Shown here in pieces: positions 15,569 through 24,120 of a stretch of DNA of 34,651 bases (positions are counted from its first letter, which is position 1; every line of letters begins with the position of its first letter). Source of the stretch: an uncultured Hungatella sp. (GTDB lineage Bacteria > Bacillota > Clostridia > Lachnospirales > Lachnospiraceae); assembly GCA_910588325.1 (NCBI GenBank), contig CAJUPP010000038.1, positions 1-34,651 on the forward strand, read 5' to 3'. The translations under genes were made by a program, and so were the position numbers. The notes beneath the pieces are model-generated. The model saw nothing but the letters and a program-made list of their open reading frames with translations, was not told the origin of the DNA and did not search any database.

Positions 15569-16336
15569 TTAGTATGTGCTCATATAAGTCTTCAGCTTCC
15601 GAATCGCTGAACTGTGAATCTGAGAAATCCTGGGTTCACTGACTCCCAAAACCTGAGCAATCTGTCCCATATTCAGCTCCTCCACATAATACAGAGAAAT
15701 CACCAGCTTTTCCTTTTCCTTTAAACTATTTACCGCCTTAGCCAGAATCTGCTTAGACTCCTCCTCTAAAAACGCTCTCTCTGGCTGAGAATTTGCATCA
15801 CTGCTGGATAGCTGCAGAGACTGGTGTTCCCCTTCCTCATCCGTTATCATATCCAGGGAAAGCACATTCATCATGGTACTCATCCTCTGGAACTTTCTGT
15901 ATTTCTTAATATCCATCTGCATGGCATCCGCCACCTCCTCATCCGAAGGCGACCGTCCCAGGCTCCGGCTCAAAGTACTCTGTGCGGTTTCCATAGCCTT
16001 CACCTGTTTGCGGAAATCCCTGGGCATCCAGTCATTTTTCCGCACCAGATCGATAATCATTCCCCGAATACGTCTGGAAATAAATGTCTCGAATTTATTA
16101 TCGCGCTCCGGGTCATATCTGTCAATACCTTTCATAATGGCAATCACGCCTTCATTGATAATGTCCTCCATCTGGAGACTTCCCGAATAGACATTCTGCA
16201 TCTGATAAGCGATTGTCTTCACAATATAAAGGTAACGGAGCACAAGCGCCTGTTTTACCTCAAGCTTCCCTTCTTTTCGGTACATATCCAGGAGTTCCTC
16301 ATTGGACTTTTCTGCTAAATAATCTGTCTGAACCAT
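15569..16336 (-). CDS. fliA: flagellar sigma factor (SigD/FliA/WhiG family)
   Basis: The product is 255 aa, normal for this family. It directs RNA polymerase to late flagellar and chemotaxis promoters. Region 2 includes QMEDIINEGVIAIMKGIDRY and KFETFISRRIRGMIIDLVRK. Region 3 includes ARSPSDEEVADAMQ-like sequence (here GRSPSDEEVADAMQM). Region 4 has the helix-turn-helix MGQIAQVLGVSEPRISQIHS. Two purine-rich ribosome sites (GAGGAG and GAGGG) precede the ATG. It starts 24 bases after flhA, so flhF and flhG, which often lie here, are absent. Its late place in the operon fits timing of late-gene expression. The anti-sigma FlgM is not in the window. Confidence 0.96.
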   Translation of the reverse strand: MVQTDYLAEKSNEELLDMYRKEGKLEVKQALVLRYLYIVKTIAYQMQNVYSGSLQMEDIINEGVIAIMKGIDRYDPERDNKFETFISRRIRGMIIDLVRKNDWMPRDFRKQVKAMETAQSTLSRSLGRSPSDEEVADAMQMDIKKYRKFQRMSTMMNVLSLDMITDEEGEHQSLQLSSSDANSQPERAFLEEESKQILAKAVNSLKEKEKLVISLYYVEELNMGQIAQVLGVSEPRISQIHSSAIRKLKTYMSTY

Positions 16337-16360
16337 CTTCCCTCATCTCCTCATGAGCGG

Positions 16361-18502
16361 TTAGGCCCCCCGTCTCTCTCTTCCTTCAAGAGTCAGGCTG
16401 CCGATTGATTGTATCTGAACATTATTCGATATCTCGTTAAAGGACAACACTCTGACATTCGGATAAAACTGTTCAATCAACCGATAAAAGTGAACCCGCA
16501 TAATCTGCGATGTTAAAATAACCGGGTTCTGAGAAAGTCCGTTAAACTTTTTGAGCTGCAGGGTAATCTGATTGATCAGACTCTGAAGCACATCCGGATT
16601 CAATGCCAGATACAAGCCTCTATCCCCCTTGGATAAGGAACCTACCATTGTACGTTCCAGCTCCGCATCCATGGTCAGCACCTTCATACTGCCATCCTCA
16701 CAATACATACGAGTAATCGTACGCTTCAACGCAATTCTGATATTTTCAATCAGACCATCCACATCTCTTACCGGAGCAACCGTATCTGACATACACTCCA
16801 AGGCAGTCTCTATGATTGTCTCCAGGTCCTTAATCGGTACTCCCTCTTTCAAAAGACTGGTAAGTATCTTCTGAAACATGCTGTAAGAAAGATAATTCGG
16901 AAAGGCCTCTTCAATAAGCTCTGCCGACGTCTTCTTCGCATTCTCAACCAAATGCATCACTTCCTGTCTGGTAATCAGTTCATGAGCATGTTGTTTTACC
17001 ACCTCTGACAGGTGAGTTACCAAAACAGAAAGTGGGTCAATGACCGTATATCCATATATCTCCGCCAGTTCCCGGTCTTCCGGCCGAATCCATCGGCTAG
17101 GAATACCATATGCCGGTTCGATAGTTTCGATTCCATCAATTTCTTTTTCCAGGTTTTCCGGTTCCAGAGCCAGATAGTAGTCCACCAGGATCTCGCCCTT
17201 GGCAACCTCTTCCCCTTTTATCTTAATACAATATTGGTTTGTATTTAAGGAAGAACTGTCCCGAAGACGTATGGAAGGAATGACAAAGCCCATATCCTGG
17301 GCATACTGCCTTCGGAAAATGATGATTCGGTTAATCAGATGACCTCCCGCGGTCTCATCCACCAACGGAATCAGGCTGTATCCCAGTTCCATCTCGATGG
17401 CTTCCACAGACAGAAGCGTGTATACATTGTTGACATCCTTGTAAAATTCTTCCTCGCTGACCTGCTTGGGCTCCTCAGCCTCCCCCTGCTCCTCAGCCTC
17501 TCCCTCCGACGGAGCATAATTTCTTAAAGTACCGCCGCCTGCCATTGCAAGAGACGGTTCTGCCTGTATCCTTCTTGACAGATAATAACCGCCGCCAACA
17601 AACGCGCCTGAGACAATTAAGAGCTGAATCACCGGCATTCCGGGAATTACTGCCAGTACCGCGATAACCATACCGCTCATCATAATAGCAGTAGGCTGGG
17701 CCATAAACTGCTTGGAAATATCTTCGTTCAAACTTCCCTCTGCCACAGCTCTTGTAACGATCATACCGGTTGCCGTAGAAATCAGAAGAGATGGTATCTG
17801 TCCTACCAGACCATCACCTACCGTAGCGATGGAATAAGTGTTCAACACTTCATTTAATGTAGAACCGCCCTGCACCATACCGATGATACATCCGCCGATA
17901 AAGTTAATGGCTGTTGTAATCAATGACATGACAGAGTCACCTTTTACAATCTTGGTGGCACCATCCATAGAGCCATAGAAGTCTGCCTCCCGCTGAATCT
18001 TTTCCCGTCGTGCCTTTGCCTGCTGTTCATTGATAAGCCCTGAGTTTAAGTCCGCGTCAATTGCCATCTGTTTACCTGGCATAGCATCCAGGGTAAATCT
18101 GGCAGCAACCTCAGCCACACGTTCCGCACCCTTGGTAATAACGATAAACTGCATCAAAACAATGATTAAGTAGATAACAATACCTACTACGACATTGCCC
18201 TGAAGGATAAAGTCTCCAAAGGCCTTGATAATCTGTCCGGAAGAACCGGAATTGGACAGAATATTTCTGGTGGTCGATACATTGATACCCAGACGGAACA
18301 GGGTGGTAATCAACAGAAGTGACGGGAATATGGACAACTCCAACGGTTCCCTGATCGTCATGGTGATTACCAGAATCATCATCGAAAGAGACATATTAAC
18401 GATAATCGCCACATCCACAATTGCCGGCGGAAGTGGAATAATCAACAGCAAAATAACTGTCAGTACAAAAAAAACTATGGAATAGTTCAGTAATCTTTTC
18501 AT
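16361..18502 (-). CDS. flhA: flagellar export gate protein FlhA
   Basis: The product is 713 aa, a typical length. FlhA forms the nonameric ring of the flagellar type III export gate; its cytoplasmic part receives substrates and chaperones. Residues 1-310 carry about eight membrane helices. The loop between helices 4 and 5 contains the FHIPEP signature, here REKIQREADFYGSMDGATK and KGD. The cytoplasmic domain starts near residue 345 after a Glu-rich linker (SEGEAEEQGEAEEPKQ) and includes the RWI and NFDVVRVLS-like end region. The ATG has a GGATGGAG site. It lies 52 bases after flhB. No defects were seen. Confidence 0.97.
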   Translation of the reverse strand: MKRLLNYSIVFFVLTVILLLIIPLPPAIVDVAIIVNMSLSMMILVITMTIREPLELSIFPSLLLITTLFRLGINVSTTRNILSNSGSSGQIIKAFGDFILQGNVVVGIVIYLIIVLMQFIVITKGAERVAEVAARFTLDAMPGKQMAIDADLNSGLINEQQAKARREKIQREADFYGSMDGATKIVKGDSVMSLITTAINFIGGCIIGMVQGGSTLNEVLNTYSIATVGDGLVGQIPSLLISTATGMIVTRAVAEGSLNEDISKQFMAQPTAIMMSGMVIAVLAVIPGMPVIQLLIVSGAFVGGGYYLSRRIQAEPSLAMAGGGTLRNYAPSEGEAEEQGEAEEPKQVSEEEFYKDVNNVYTLLSVEAIEMELGYSLIPLVDETAGGHLINRIIIFRRQYAQDMGFVIPSIRLRDSSSLNTNQYCIKIKGEEVAKGEILVDYYLALEPENLEKEIDGIETIEPAYGIPSRWIRPEDRELAEIYGYTVIDPLSVLVTHLSEVVKQHAHELITRQEVMHLVENAKKTSAELIEEAFPNYLSYSMFQKILTSLLKEGVPIKDLETIIETALECMSDTVAPVRDVDGLIENIRIALKRTITRMYCEDGSMKVLTMDAELERTMVGSLSKGDRGLYLALNPDVLQSLINQITLQLKKFNGLSQNPVILTSQIMRVHFYRLIEQFYPNVRVLSFNEISNNVQIQSIGSLTLEGRERRGA

Positions 18503-18554
18503 GCAAAAACTCCATCCATCTATAAATATATGCGATCATAAAACTGCCGCACAG

Positions 18555-19637
18555 TTATTCAAACATATCTTCCCGGTTACTGGCTTTATAAATATATACC
18601 AGTATCTCGGCCACCGCCCCGTAAAACTCTTCCGGTATCTCCCGGTCCAGTTCACAAGAAGCATACAGGGCCCTGGCCAAAGGCCTGTTCTCCATGATGA
18701 CTACTCCGTTTTCCTCCCCAATCTTTATGATCCTGAGAGCCATATAATCCTGACCCTTGGCCAAAACCACCGGCGCACTGCTTACATCAGGATCATACTT
18801 AAGCGCCACAGCAAAATGTGTTGGGTTTCTCACAATCACATCCGCCTCCGGAACCTTCTGCATCATTCTGCTTAAGGCCATCTGACGCTGAATATTTCGG
18901 ATTCTTCCCTTAATTTCCGGATTTCCCTCCGTATTCTTATATTCCTCTTTTACTTCCTGTTTTGTCATCTTCAGATTATTTTCATAATCCCATCTCTGGT
19001 AAAGATAATCAAAAAACGCCACTACAGCAAATGCAATACAAACCTTCTTCACCAAGTCAAACACCAATTCCAGCGTCCGGACCGTTGACTTATAGATATC
19101 CATATCGATCATTCTGGCTACCTCAAGGATATCATCTCTTACCAAATTGTAAAGAAGCACCAGAAGCACTGCTATCTTAATCAGATTCTTTGCTAAATCA
19201 ACCAGCTTTTTAGGGCTGAACATCTTTTTAATCCCATTGATGGGATTAAACTTGCTGAATTTAGGATGCAGCGGCTTAAACGTAATATTAAACTTTGTCT
19301 GAACCCCATGGCTGATGATTCCTAAAAGCATGGACATCAGCAAAAGCGGCAACGCACATTTTAGTACGGAAACTACCATATATACATAGATATTGGGAGA
19401 TGAATATATCGAATTCTCCTGTCCGATTGCAGAAAAGAATCGAATCATACACTCTCGGGCAGTTTCGTAGATTTGAGGAAGCGTCAGTTTCACCATATAG
19501 AATACGCCAAACAGCATAATCACAGTGACAGCATCTTTACTCTGGAACAGATTGCCTTCCTTCCTGGCATCATTGCGCCGTTTACTGGTAGGCTGTTCGG
19601 TTTTTTCCTGTCCATTCGCTTCCGCCAAGTCCACCAC
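18555..19637 (-). CDS. flhB: flagellar export switch protein FlhB
   Basis: The product is 360 aa. FlhB controls the switch from rod/hook to filament export. The N-terminus EKTEQPTSKRRNDARKEGN is characteristic. Four membrane helices lie at roughly 36-52, 83-110, 148-168 and 190-212. The self-cleavage motif NPTH is at 271-274, followed by FAVALKYDP. The start is uncertain: two GTG codons in a row at 19637 follow GGAAGGGA closely, and a TTG at codon 4 has more usual spacing. All give nearly the same protein. It is 24 bases after fliR. Confidence 0.97.
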   Translation of the reverse strand: MVDLAEANGQEKTEQPTSKRRNDARKEGNLFQSKDAVTVIMLFGVFYMVKLTLPQIYETARECMIRFFSAIGQENSIYSSPNIYVYMVVSVLKCALPLLLMSMLLGIISHGVQTKFNITFKPLHPKFSKFNPINGIKKMFSPKKLVDLAKNLIKIAVLLVLLYNLVRDDILEVARMIDMDIYKSTVRTLELVFDLVKKVCIAFAVVAFFDYLYQRWDYENNLKMTKQEVKEEYKNTEGNPEIKGRIRNIQRQMALSRMMQKVPEADVIVRNPTHFAVALKYDPDVSSAPVVLAKGQDYMALRIIKIGEENGVVIMENRPLARALYASCELDREIPEEFYGAVAEILVYIYKASNREDMFE

Positions 19638-19661
19638 TCCCTTCCATATACCTATGGGACG

Positions 19662-20414
19662 TTAACTCATTACAATAAATAGCTGCTGCATATATAGAAA
19701 CATATTGTCTATAATCACATATAATCGTTCTGACATAGGACTGAACATAAACAAGAGCATCATAAGTCCTACGATAATCTTCAACTGAAAATTTACTGCA
19801 AATACATTAATCTGAGGAATCATACGCATCAGAATTCCGATGGCAGCTTCCGTAACCAGCTCCATGGCGATAATCGGAAAAGCCAGCTGAAGCCCCATGG
19901 CAATATTGGCGGTAAAAATGTCTAACATCATCTGCGCCAGCCTGGTATCTATGGTTACCTGTCCAAACGGAATCAGTCGTGCTGATGAAAAGAAAAGAGC
20001 AAGCAGACGAACATGCCCATCCCCAGCCAAAAATAAGAGAAACAAAAATGCATAATACAAATTGGAAGTAATGGTCATCTGGGTATTGTACTGAGGATCA
20101 TATGTCTGAGCCATGGAAAGTCCCATGGTCTGATCAATGATTGCTGAAGCAAACCGAATCACCATAAATCCCAGTTCCATTGAATAACCTATGACAAATC
20201 CTACCATCAATTCCTTTATAAGCATGACCCCAAACTCTATCAGTGTAGCCGGCTCATGCTGCAGGTTCCCTTCCACTCCCAGATACAAAAGGAGAGAAAG
20301 CATCAGAACCATGGCACCCTTGGCAGTTCTGGGTATATTGGTTCTGCCCAGTACCGGATTAAAAACAACAGCCCCGCTCATACGCATGATAACCAGGGCA
20401 AACAAAATCAGCAT
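19662..20414 (-). CDS. fliR: flagellar export gate protein FliR
   Basis: The product is 250 aa with about six hydrophobic segments. FliR is one subunit of the FliP5-FliQ4-FliR1 export channel. Recognisable elements are RMSGAVVFNPVLGRTNIPRT near the start, KELMVGFVIGYSMELGF, and AIIDQTMGLSMAQTYDP. The upstream in-frame codons include a stop, so the ATG at 20414 is the earliest ATG start. The ribosome site GGAGG overlaps the fliQ stop and lies ten bases before the ATG. The gap from fliQ is six bases. Confidence 0.96.
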   Translation of the reverse strand: MLILFALVIMRMSGAVVFNPVLGRTNIPRTAKGAMVLMLSLLLYLGVEGNLQHEPATLIEFGVMLIKELMVGFVIGYSMELGFMVIRFASAIIDQTMGLSMAQTYDPQYNTQMTITSNLYYAFLFLLFLAGDGHVRLLALFFSSARLIPFGQVTIDTRLAQMMLDIFTANIAMGLQLAFPIIAMELVTEAAIGILMRMIPQINVFAVNFQLKIIVGLMMLLFMFSPMSERLYVIIDNMFLYMQQLFIVMS

Positions 20415-20420
20415 CTTCTA

Positions 20421-20684
20421 TCAGCCTCCTGCAATAATTCCAAGCATCTGCCTGAAAAAATCCTGGAGCATATCTAAAATCGAACTTCCTAAAAATCCCA
20501 TGACTACCAATATGGAAATAAACTTGGGAACAAAGGTCAAAGTCTGTTCATTGATCTGGGTTGCCGCCTGAAAAATGGCAATCACCACACCCACAACCAT
20601 ACTGGTCAGCAAAAACGGCATGGTCAGTCTGGCCGCCAGCAAAAACGTATGATACATAATATCCAGAACTTCTGTTGTGGTCAT
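20421..20684 (-). CDS. fliQ: flagellar export gate protein FliQ
   Basis: The product is 87 aa, the expected length. It has two membrane helices (about 14-40 and 52-76). The first contains LLTSMVVGVVIAIFQAATQI, followed by NEQTLTFVPK, the family hallmark. FliQ packs around the FliP-FliR core of the export channel. It lies between fliP (23 bases upstream) and fliR (six bases downstream), the universal order. Confidence 0.96.
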   Translation of the reverse strand: MTTTEVLDIMYHTFLLAARLTMPFLLTSMVVGVVIAIFQAATQINEQTLTFVPKFISILVVMGFLGSSILDMLQDFFRQMLGIIAGG

Positions 20685-20707
20685 TTCTTAATCCCCCTCC
20701 TTCCAAG

Positions 20708-21364
20708 TTACTTGTAAGCGGTAACAATACTTGTAAACAACAGTTCCCATCCATCTACCGTGACAAAAAGCAGTAGTTTAAACGGCATGGAAATCATGGC
20801 CGGAGGAAGCATAACCATACCCATGGACATCAGTGTGGTAGATACAATCACGTCAATCAAAAGGAATGGCAGATAAAGCAAAAATCCTGCTGTAAATCCC
20901 CATTTCAGCTCACTGGTCATAAATGCCGGCACCACTACAGTCAGAGGGTAATCCATAGTATTTTCCTGAATCTGAGTACCAGACATACTGACAAAATTAT
21001 CCAAAGTGCTTTTGTAGGTATTTCGAAGCATAAACTCCTTTAAAGGAACCACTGCCCGCTCTATAACCTCTTCCTGACTGATTTCTTCCCGAAGATAAGG
21101 CTGGTATGCATTTTCATTGATTTCATTAATCACCGGATTCATAATATATAAAGTAAGAAACAGTGCTATGCCTACCAATACCATATTCGGCGGAGCCTGC
21201 TGGACTCCCATGGCATTTCTGGTAAAAGACAGGATGATGATTGTTCTGGTAAAAGAAGTCATCATCACCACAATCGAAGGCAGAAGCGCCACAAAGGTAA
21301 GCAGGATGATTAAATCCAGGGCGGGAACGCTCCCGCCGTTTAACTGTGTCAGAAGGTCATTCAT
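20708..21364 (-). CDS. fliP: flagellar export gate protein FliP
   Basis: The product is 218 aa, similar to the Bacillus protein. FliP pentamers make the pore of the export gate. Motifs include SFTRTIIILSFTRNAMGVQQ and PPNMV near the N-terminus, and FLPFLLIDVIV-like sequence (here LLYLPFLLIDVIVST) with MGMVMLPPAMISMPFKLLLF near the C-terminus. Four hydrophobic segments are visible. No cleavable signal peptide is obvious, unlike the longer proteobacterial proteins. The start overlaps the fliO stop by four bases, implying coupled translation. Confidence 0.97.
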   Translation of the reverse strand: MNDLLTQLNGGSVPALDLIILLTFVALLPSIVVMMTSFTRTIIILSFTRNAMGVQQAPPNMVLVGIALFLTLYIMNPVINEINENAYQPYLREEISQEEVIERAVVPLKEFMLRNTYKSTLDNFVSMSGTQIQENTMDYPLTVVVPAFMTSELKWGFTAGFLLYLPFLLIDVIVSTTLMSMGMVMLPPAMISMPFKLLLFVTVDGWELLFTSIVTAYK

Positions 21365-21729
21365 CTCTTTTCTCCCTTCTTTCCCTGATGCGGCGGCATA
21401 TACTTTTTCAAAACCTCCTGAAACGGAATCTGAGGAACGGTTTCCTTATGAAGCATAAACTCCCTGGGCTGAAAATCACCTTCCACCTCTGCCAAAAGCT
21501 GGATGCCTGCCTGGCTGACGCCTACGAGATAATTATGTTCCCCAACCTTTAAGAGAAGTATTCTCTGGTTCTGTCCTACCTGAATATGTTCAAGCAGCTT
21601 CATATTACCGTCTCCGGAGGATCTCACCCACTGCTTTTTCAGCAGTACGCTACACCAATATGCCAATACCAGCACGCCTACAACCGCCAGTACTGTGCGA
21701 AACAACAATATAAAATTTTCCCTCCACAT
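21361..21729 (-). CDS. fliO: flagellar biosynthetic protein FliO
   Basis: The product is 122 aa. FliO (FliZ in Bacillus) helps assemble the FliP ring. It has one membrane helix (about 8-30: LFRTVLAVVGVLVLAYWCSV). The cytoplasmic part then has the FliO pattern: IQVGQNQRILLLKVGEHNYLVGVSQAGIQLL, given here in two linked pieces. The C-terminus is basic. The assignment rests on this pattern and on the place directly before fliP. It starts one base after the fliY stop. Confidence 0.9.
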   Translation of the reverse strand: MWRENFILLFRTVLAVVGVLVLAYWCSVLLKKQWVRSSGDGNMKLLEHIQVGQNQRILLLKVGEHNYLVGVSQAGIQLLAEVEGDFQPREFMLHKETVPQIPFQEVLKKYMPPHQGKKGEKR

Positions 21730-21730
21730 C

Positions 21731-23191
21731 TTATAAGCTTTCCGGATTTAATTCCTTCGCCACAATCTCTGTGATACGAATACCAAAGTTATCCTCTACC
21801 ACGACGATATCGCCTCTTGCGATACACTGTCCGTTTACAAACAGATCCACCTGTTCACCGGCCATCTTATCCAAAACAACCAAAGTGCCCTGGGTAAATT
21901 CCAGGATATCCTTTACCAGTCTCTTGGTTCTGCCGATTTCTACAGAAATCTCTAACGGAACCTTCATCAGCATCTCCTGATTGGTCTTGTCTTCCTCGCC
22001 TGTTCCTGCATCATCATCCATTTGCGGAGAGCTTAATGGACGAATGATCGAACCGCCTGTATTGGAAGAGGGAGCAGGTTCTGCCTTTGGCGTCTTCATC
22101 ATCTCCATCATCTGCATCTGAGTCTGCTGCATCTGATTCAGAAGCTGCAGCATCATCGGATCCATCCCCATAGACGGATAGGAATAATACGGCTGCTGTA
22201 CGCCCTGTGGCGCCTGTTGAGACATCGGCGTCGGTGGTACCTGTTGGGGTATCGGCGCTGATTCCGTCTCATTCGGCTGAGATGAAGAAGCCAGCATTGC
22301 ATTGATCTCTTCCTGAGACATAGAACTTCCCGTTGATCCAGACGGTGCCGCTTCCGGCGCGGCCGGCTGAGATGAGGAAGCCAGCATTGCATTGATCTCT
22401 TCCTGGGACATGGAACCGCCTGCTGATGCGGACGGTGCCGCTTCCGGTGCGGCCGGCTGGGACATAGATGCCAGAAGTGCATCCATCTCTGCCTGGGACA
22501 TACTTGCCCCGCCCGCTGATGCCGCGGCTGGCTCCGGCTCCGGTGTTGGTTCCGAAACTGCGGCCGGCTGTTCCTGTGGTGCAGAAGCAGCTTCTCCCAT
22601 AGAGGCAGCAAATGGCTCCAGAAGACGTTTTGCCAATGCGATAGACATGATATTCATAAACTCACTGTTTAACTTATCTTCAATCTCCAGACGGAACCGG
22701 ACAACCACCATGCCGTTCTCTTCCGGAAAATATTTTTCTTTAAACGCGTCCGGCTCTCCAATATCAAATGACTTGGGAGTCGAAATATTAACGATTGTTC
22801 CTAAAAACTCCGACAGTGCCGTCGCAGAGGCTCCCATCATCTGGTTCATGACCTCACAGATTGCACTGATATGAATCTCATCCAATTCAGGACTGATGGT
22901 AGCAGGATCTTCCCCCATCAATGTGCCTACGATAACACACACATCTTCACGGCGGAACATCATAATGTTTTTGCCTTCCAGCCCCTCAACATAGGCGATC
23001 TCGACACCAATAGCAGGCTCCAAACGCTTAAACTCAAATTCCGCCCGGGTCTGAACACGAACCACAGGCGTCGTAATATTGACCTTTGTGCCCAGCATCG
23101 TAGAAACTGCTGTTGCGGAGGCGCCTAAACTGATATTCATTATCTCGCCTATTGCATCCAGTTCCATATCGTTAAAGCTGCTAGCGCCCAT
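21731..23191 (-). CDS. fliY: motor switch phosphatase FliY with C-terminal FliN domain
   Basis: The product is 486 aa, longer than Bacillus FliY. Residues 8-195 are a CheC-type CheY-P phosphatase with two complete sites (D12/E16/N19/P42 and S109/E113/N116/P139). Residues 405-486 are the FliN domain of the C-ring (VPLEISVEIGRTKRLVKDIL, then ARGDIVVVEDNFGIRITEIV). The 200-residue linker is rich in Ala, Pro, Gln and Met and holds three copies of a motif like the FliM N-terminal peptide, at 231, 261 and 291, exactly 30 residues apart. Bacillus FliY carries such a peptide at its N-terminus, and this protein has none there. The gene follows flgC by 45 bases. It likely both builds the switch and drains CheY-P at the motor. 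Confidence 0.95.
   Translation of the reverse strand: MGASSFNDMELDAIGEIMNISLGASATAVSTMLGTKVNITTPVVRVQTRAEFEFKRLEPAIGVEIAYVEGLEGKNIMMFRREDVCVIVGTLMGEDPATISPELDEIHISAICEVMNQMMGASATALSEFLGTIVNISTPKSFDIGEPDAFKEKYFPEENGMVVVRFRLEIEDKLNSEFMNIMSIALAKRLLEPFAASMGEAASAPQEQPAAVSEPTPEPEPAAASAGGASMSQAEMDALLASMSQPAAPEAAPSASAGGSMSQEEINAMLASSSQPAAPEAAPSGSTGSSMSQEEINAMLASSSQPNETESAPIPQQVPPTPMSQQAPQGVQQPYYSYPSMGMDPMMLQLLNQMQQTQMQMMEMMKTPKAEPAPSSNTGGSIIRPLSSPQMDDDAGTGEEDKTNQEMLMKVPLEISVEIGRTKRLVKDILEFTQGTLVVLDKMAGEQVDLFVNGQCIARGDIVVVEDNFGIRITEIVAKELNPESL
22274..22501 (-). repeat. 90-bp tandem repeat in the fliY linker
   Basis: Unit 1 is 22412-22501, unit 2 is 22322-22411, and a half unit is 22274-22321. Each begins with codons for MSQ(A/E)E(M/I)(D/N)A(L/M)LAS and, in the full units, continues with a Gln-Pro-Ala-rich spacer containing AAPEAAPS. 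Units 2 and 3 are almost identical at the DNA level in their first 48 bases, so the duplication is recent or maintained by recombination. Confidence 0.9.
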
Positions 23192-23236
23192 TTTTTATTT
23201 CTCCTTTATCCTTAATTTTCCTGCGGCTCCCGGACA

Positions 23237-23686
23237 TTATTTACCAATCTCCAGTGCCTTTTGCGCCATCAGCTTCATCGCATTCAAAGCGGTAACATTT
23301 GCTTCATAAGATCTGGTGGCGGCCATACTGTCAACCGTCTCTTTCAATAAATCTACATTCGGCATTGTCACAAAGCCGCTTTCATCGGCATCCGGATGAG
23401 TGGGATTATACACCTGTGTCATCTCTCTGTCATCCTCAACAACTCCAGCCACCCGGACTCCTGCGTTTCTTCCTGTAAATCCCAGACCTTTGGATGCATT
23501 GCGGAGAGCCTGTTTAAAAGAATCCGCTCCATAACTCTCAAACACAATATCTTTTCTGCGGTAAGCTCCGCCCCGCTCTGTTCTGGTGGTGTCAATGTTT
23601 GCAATATTTTCTGCGGCAATATCCATTCTCAGACGCTGGGCACTTAACCCTGACGCACTGATATCAAATGAGCTTAAAAAAGCCAT
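23237..23686 (-). CDS. flgC: flagellar proximal rod protein FlgC
   Basis: The product is 149 aa, a normal length. FlgC forms part of the proximal rod. The N-terminus has SASGLSAQRLRMDIAAENIA followed by NIDTTRT. The C-terminus has VTMPNVDLLKETVDSMAATR, then SYEANVTALNAMKLMAQKAL; these are near-universal in FlgC. The sequence looks complete. Its position is unusual: it normally follows flgB at the start of the operon before fliE and fliF, yet here it is between cheY (21 bases) and fliY (45 bases). Whether another copy lies beyond the right edge cannot be seen. Confidence 0.95.
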   Translation of the reverse strand: MAFLSSFDISASGLSAQRLRMDIAAENIANIDTTRTERGGAYRRKDIVFESYGADSFKQALRNASKGLGFTGRNAGVRVAGVVEDDREMTQVYNPTHPDADESGFVTMPNVDLLKETVDSMAATRSYEANVTALNAMKLMAQKALEIGK

Positions 23687-23707
23687 GGTCTTTTCCTCCT
23701 GCCCGCA

Positions 23708-24070
23708 TTAATTTCCTAAAATTGTATTCACAGTCTGAACAATACGCTCTGCGTTAAACGGCTTTACAATAAAATCTTTGGCGCCGGATTTGATCGCATC
23801 GACCACCATTCCCTCCTGCCCCATAGCAGTACACATAACAATCTTGGCATCAGGGTGACTTCCGCGGATTGTCTTTAAAGCCTGGAGACCATCCATATTC
23901 GGCATGGTAATATCCATGATTACCATATCCGGGCTTTCCTCCTCATACTTTCTTACAGCCTCTGCTCCATCCTGAGCCTCCACGAAATTATCATACCCAG
24001 CTTTCGTCAGTGCATTCTTCACCATCATTCTCATAAAGGCGGCATCATCAACCAGCATAATCTTTGCCAT
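23708..24070 (-). CDS. cheY: chemotaxis response regulator CheY
   Basis: The product is 120 aa, a single receiver domain. CheA phosphorylates it and CheY-P binds the FliM/FliY switch. D8 and D9 form the metal site, D53 (IMDITMPNMDG) is the phospho-acceptor, T81 and K103 (VKPF) complete the active site. No DNA-binding domain follows. It sits between fliM (50 bases) and flgC (21 bases), next to its two motor targets. The ribosome site is the purine-rich GAGAGGG. Confidence 0.97.
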   Translation of the reverse strand: MAKIMLVDDAAFMRMMVKNALTKAGYDNFVEAQDGAEAVRKYEEESPDMVIMDITMPNMDGLQALKTIRGSHPDAKIVMCTAMGQEGMVVDAIKSGAKDFIVKPFNAERIVQTVNTILGN

Positions 24071-24120
24071 TATCTTTTCCCTCTCTTTTCCATAAATAAT
24101 AATTTAAAAAAATGTAACTT

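Noticed and set aside
22153..22611. Minus-strand open frame overlapping the fliY repeats (152 codons)
   Set aside because: It is a shifted frame of the fliY linker and gives an Arg/His-rich repeat peptide caused by the 90-bp tandem units.
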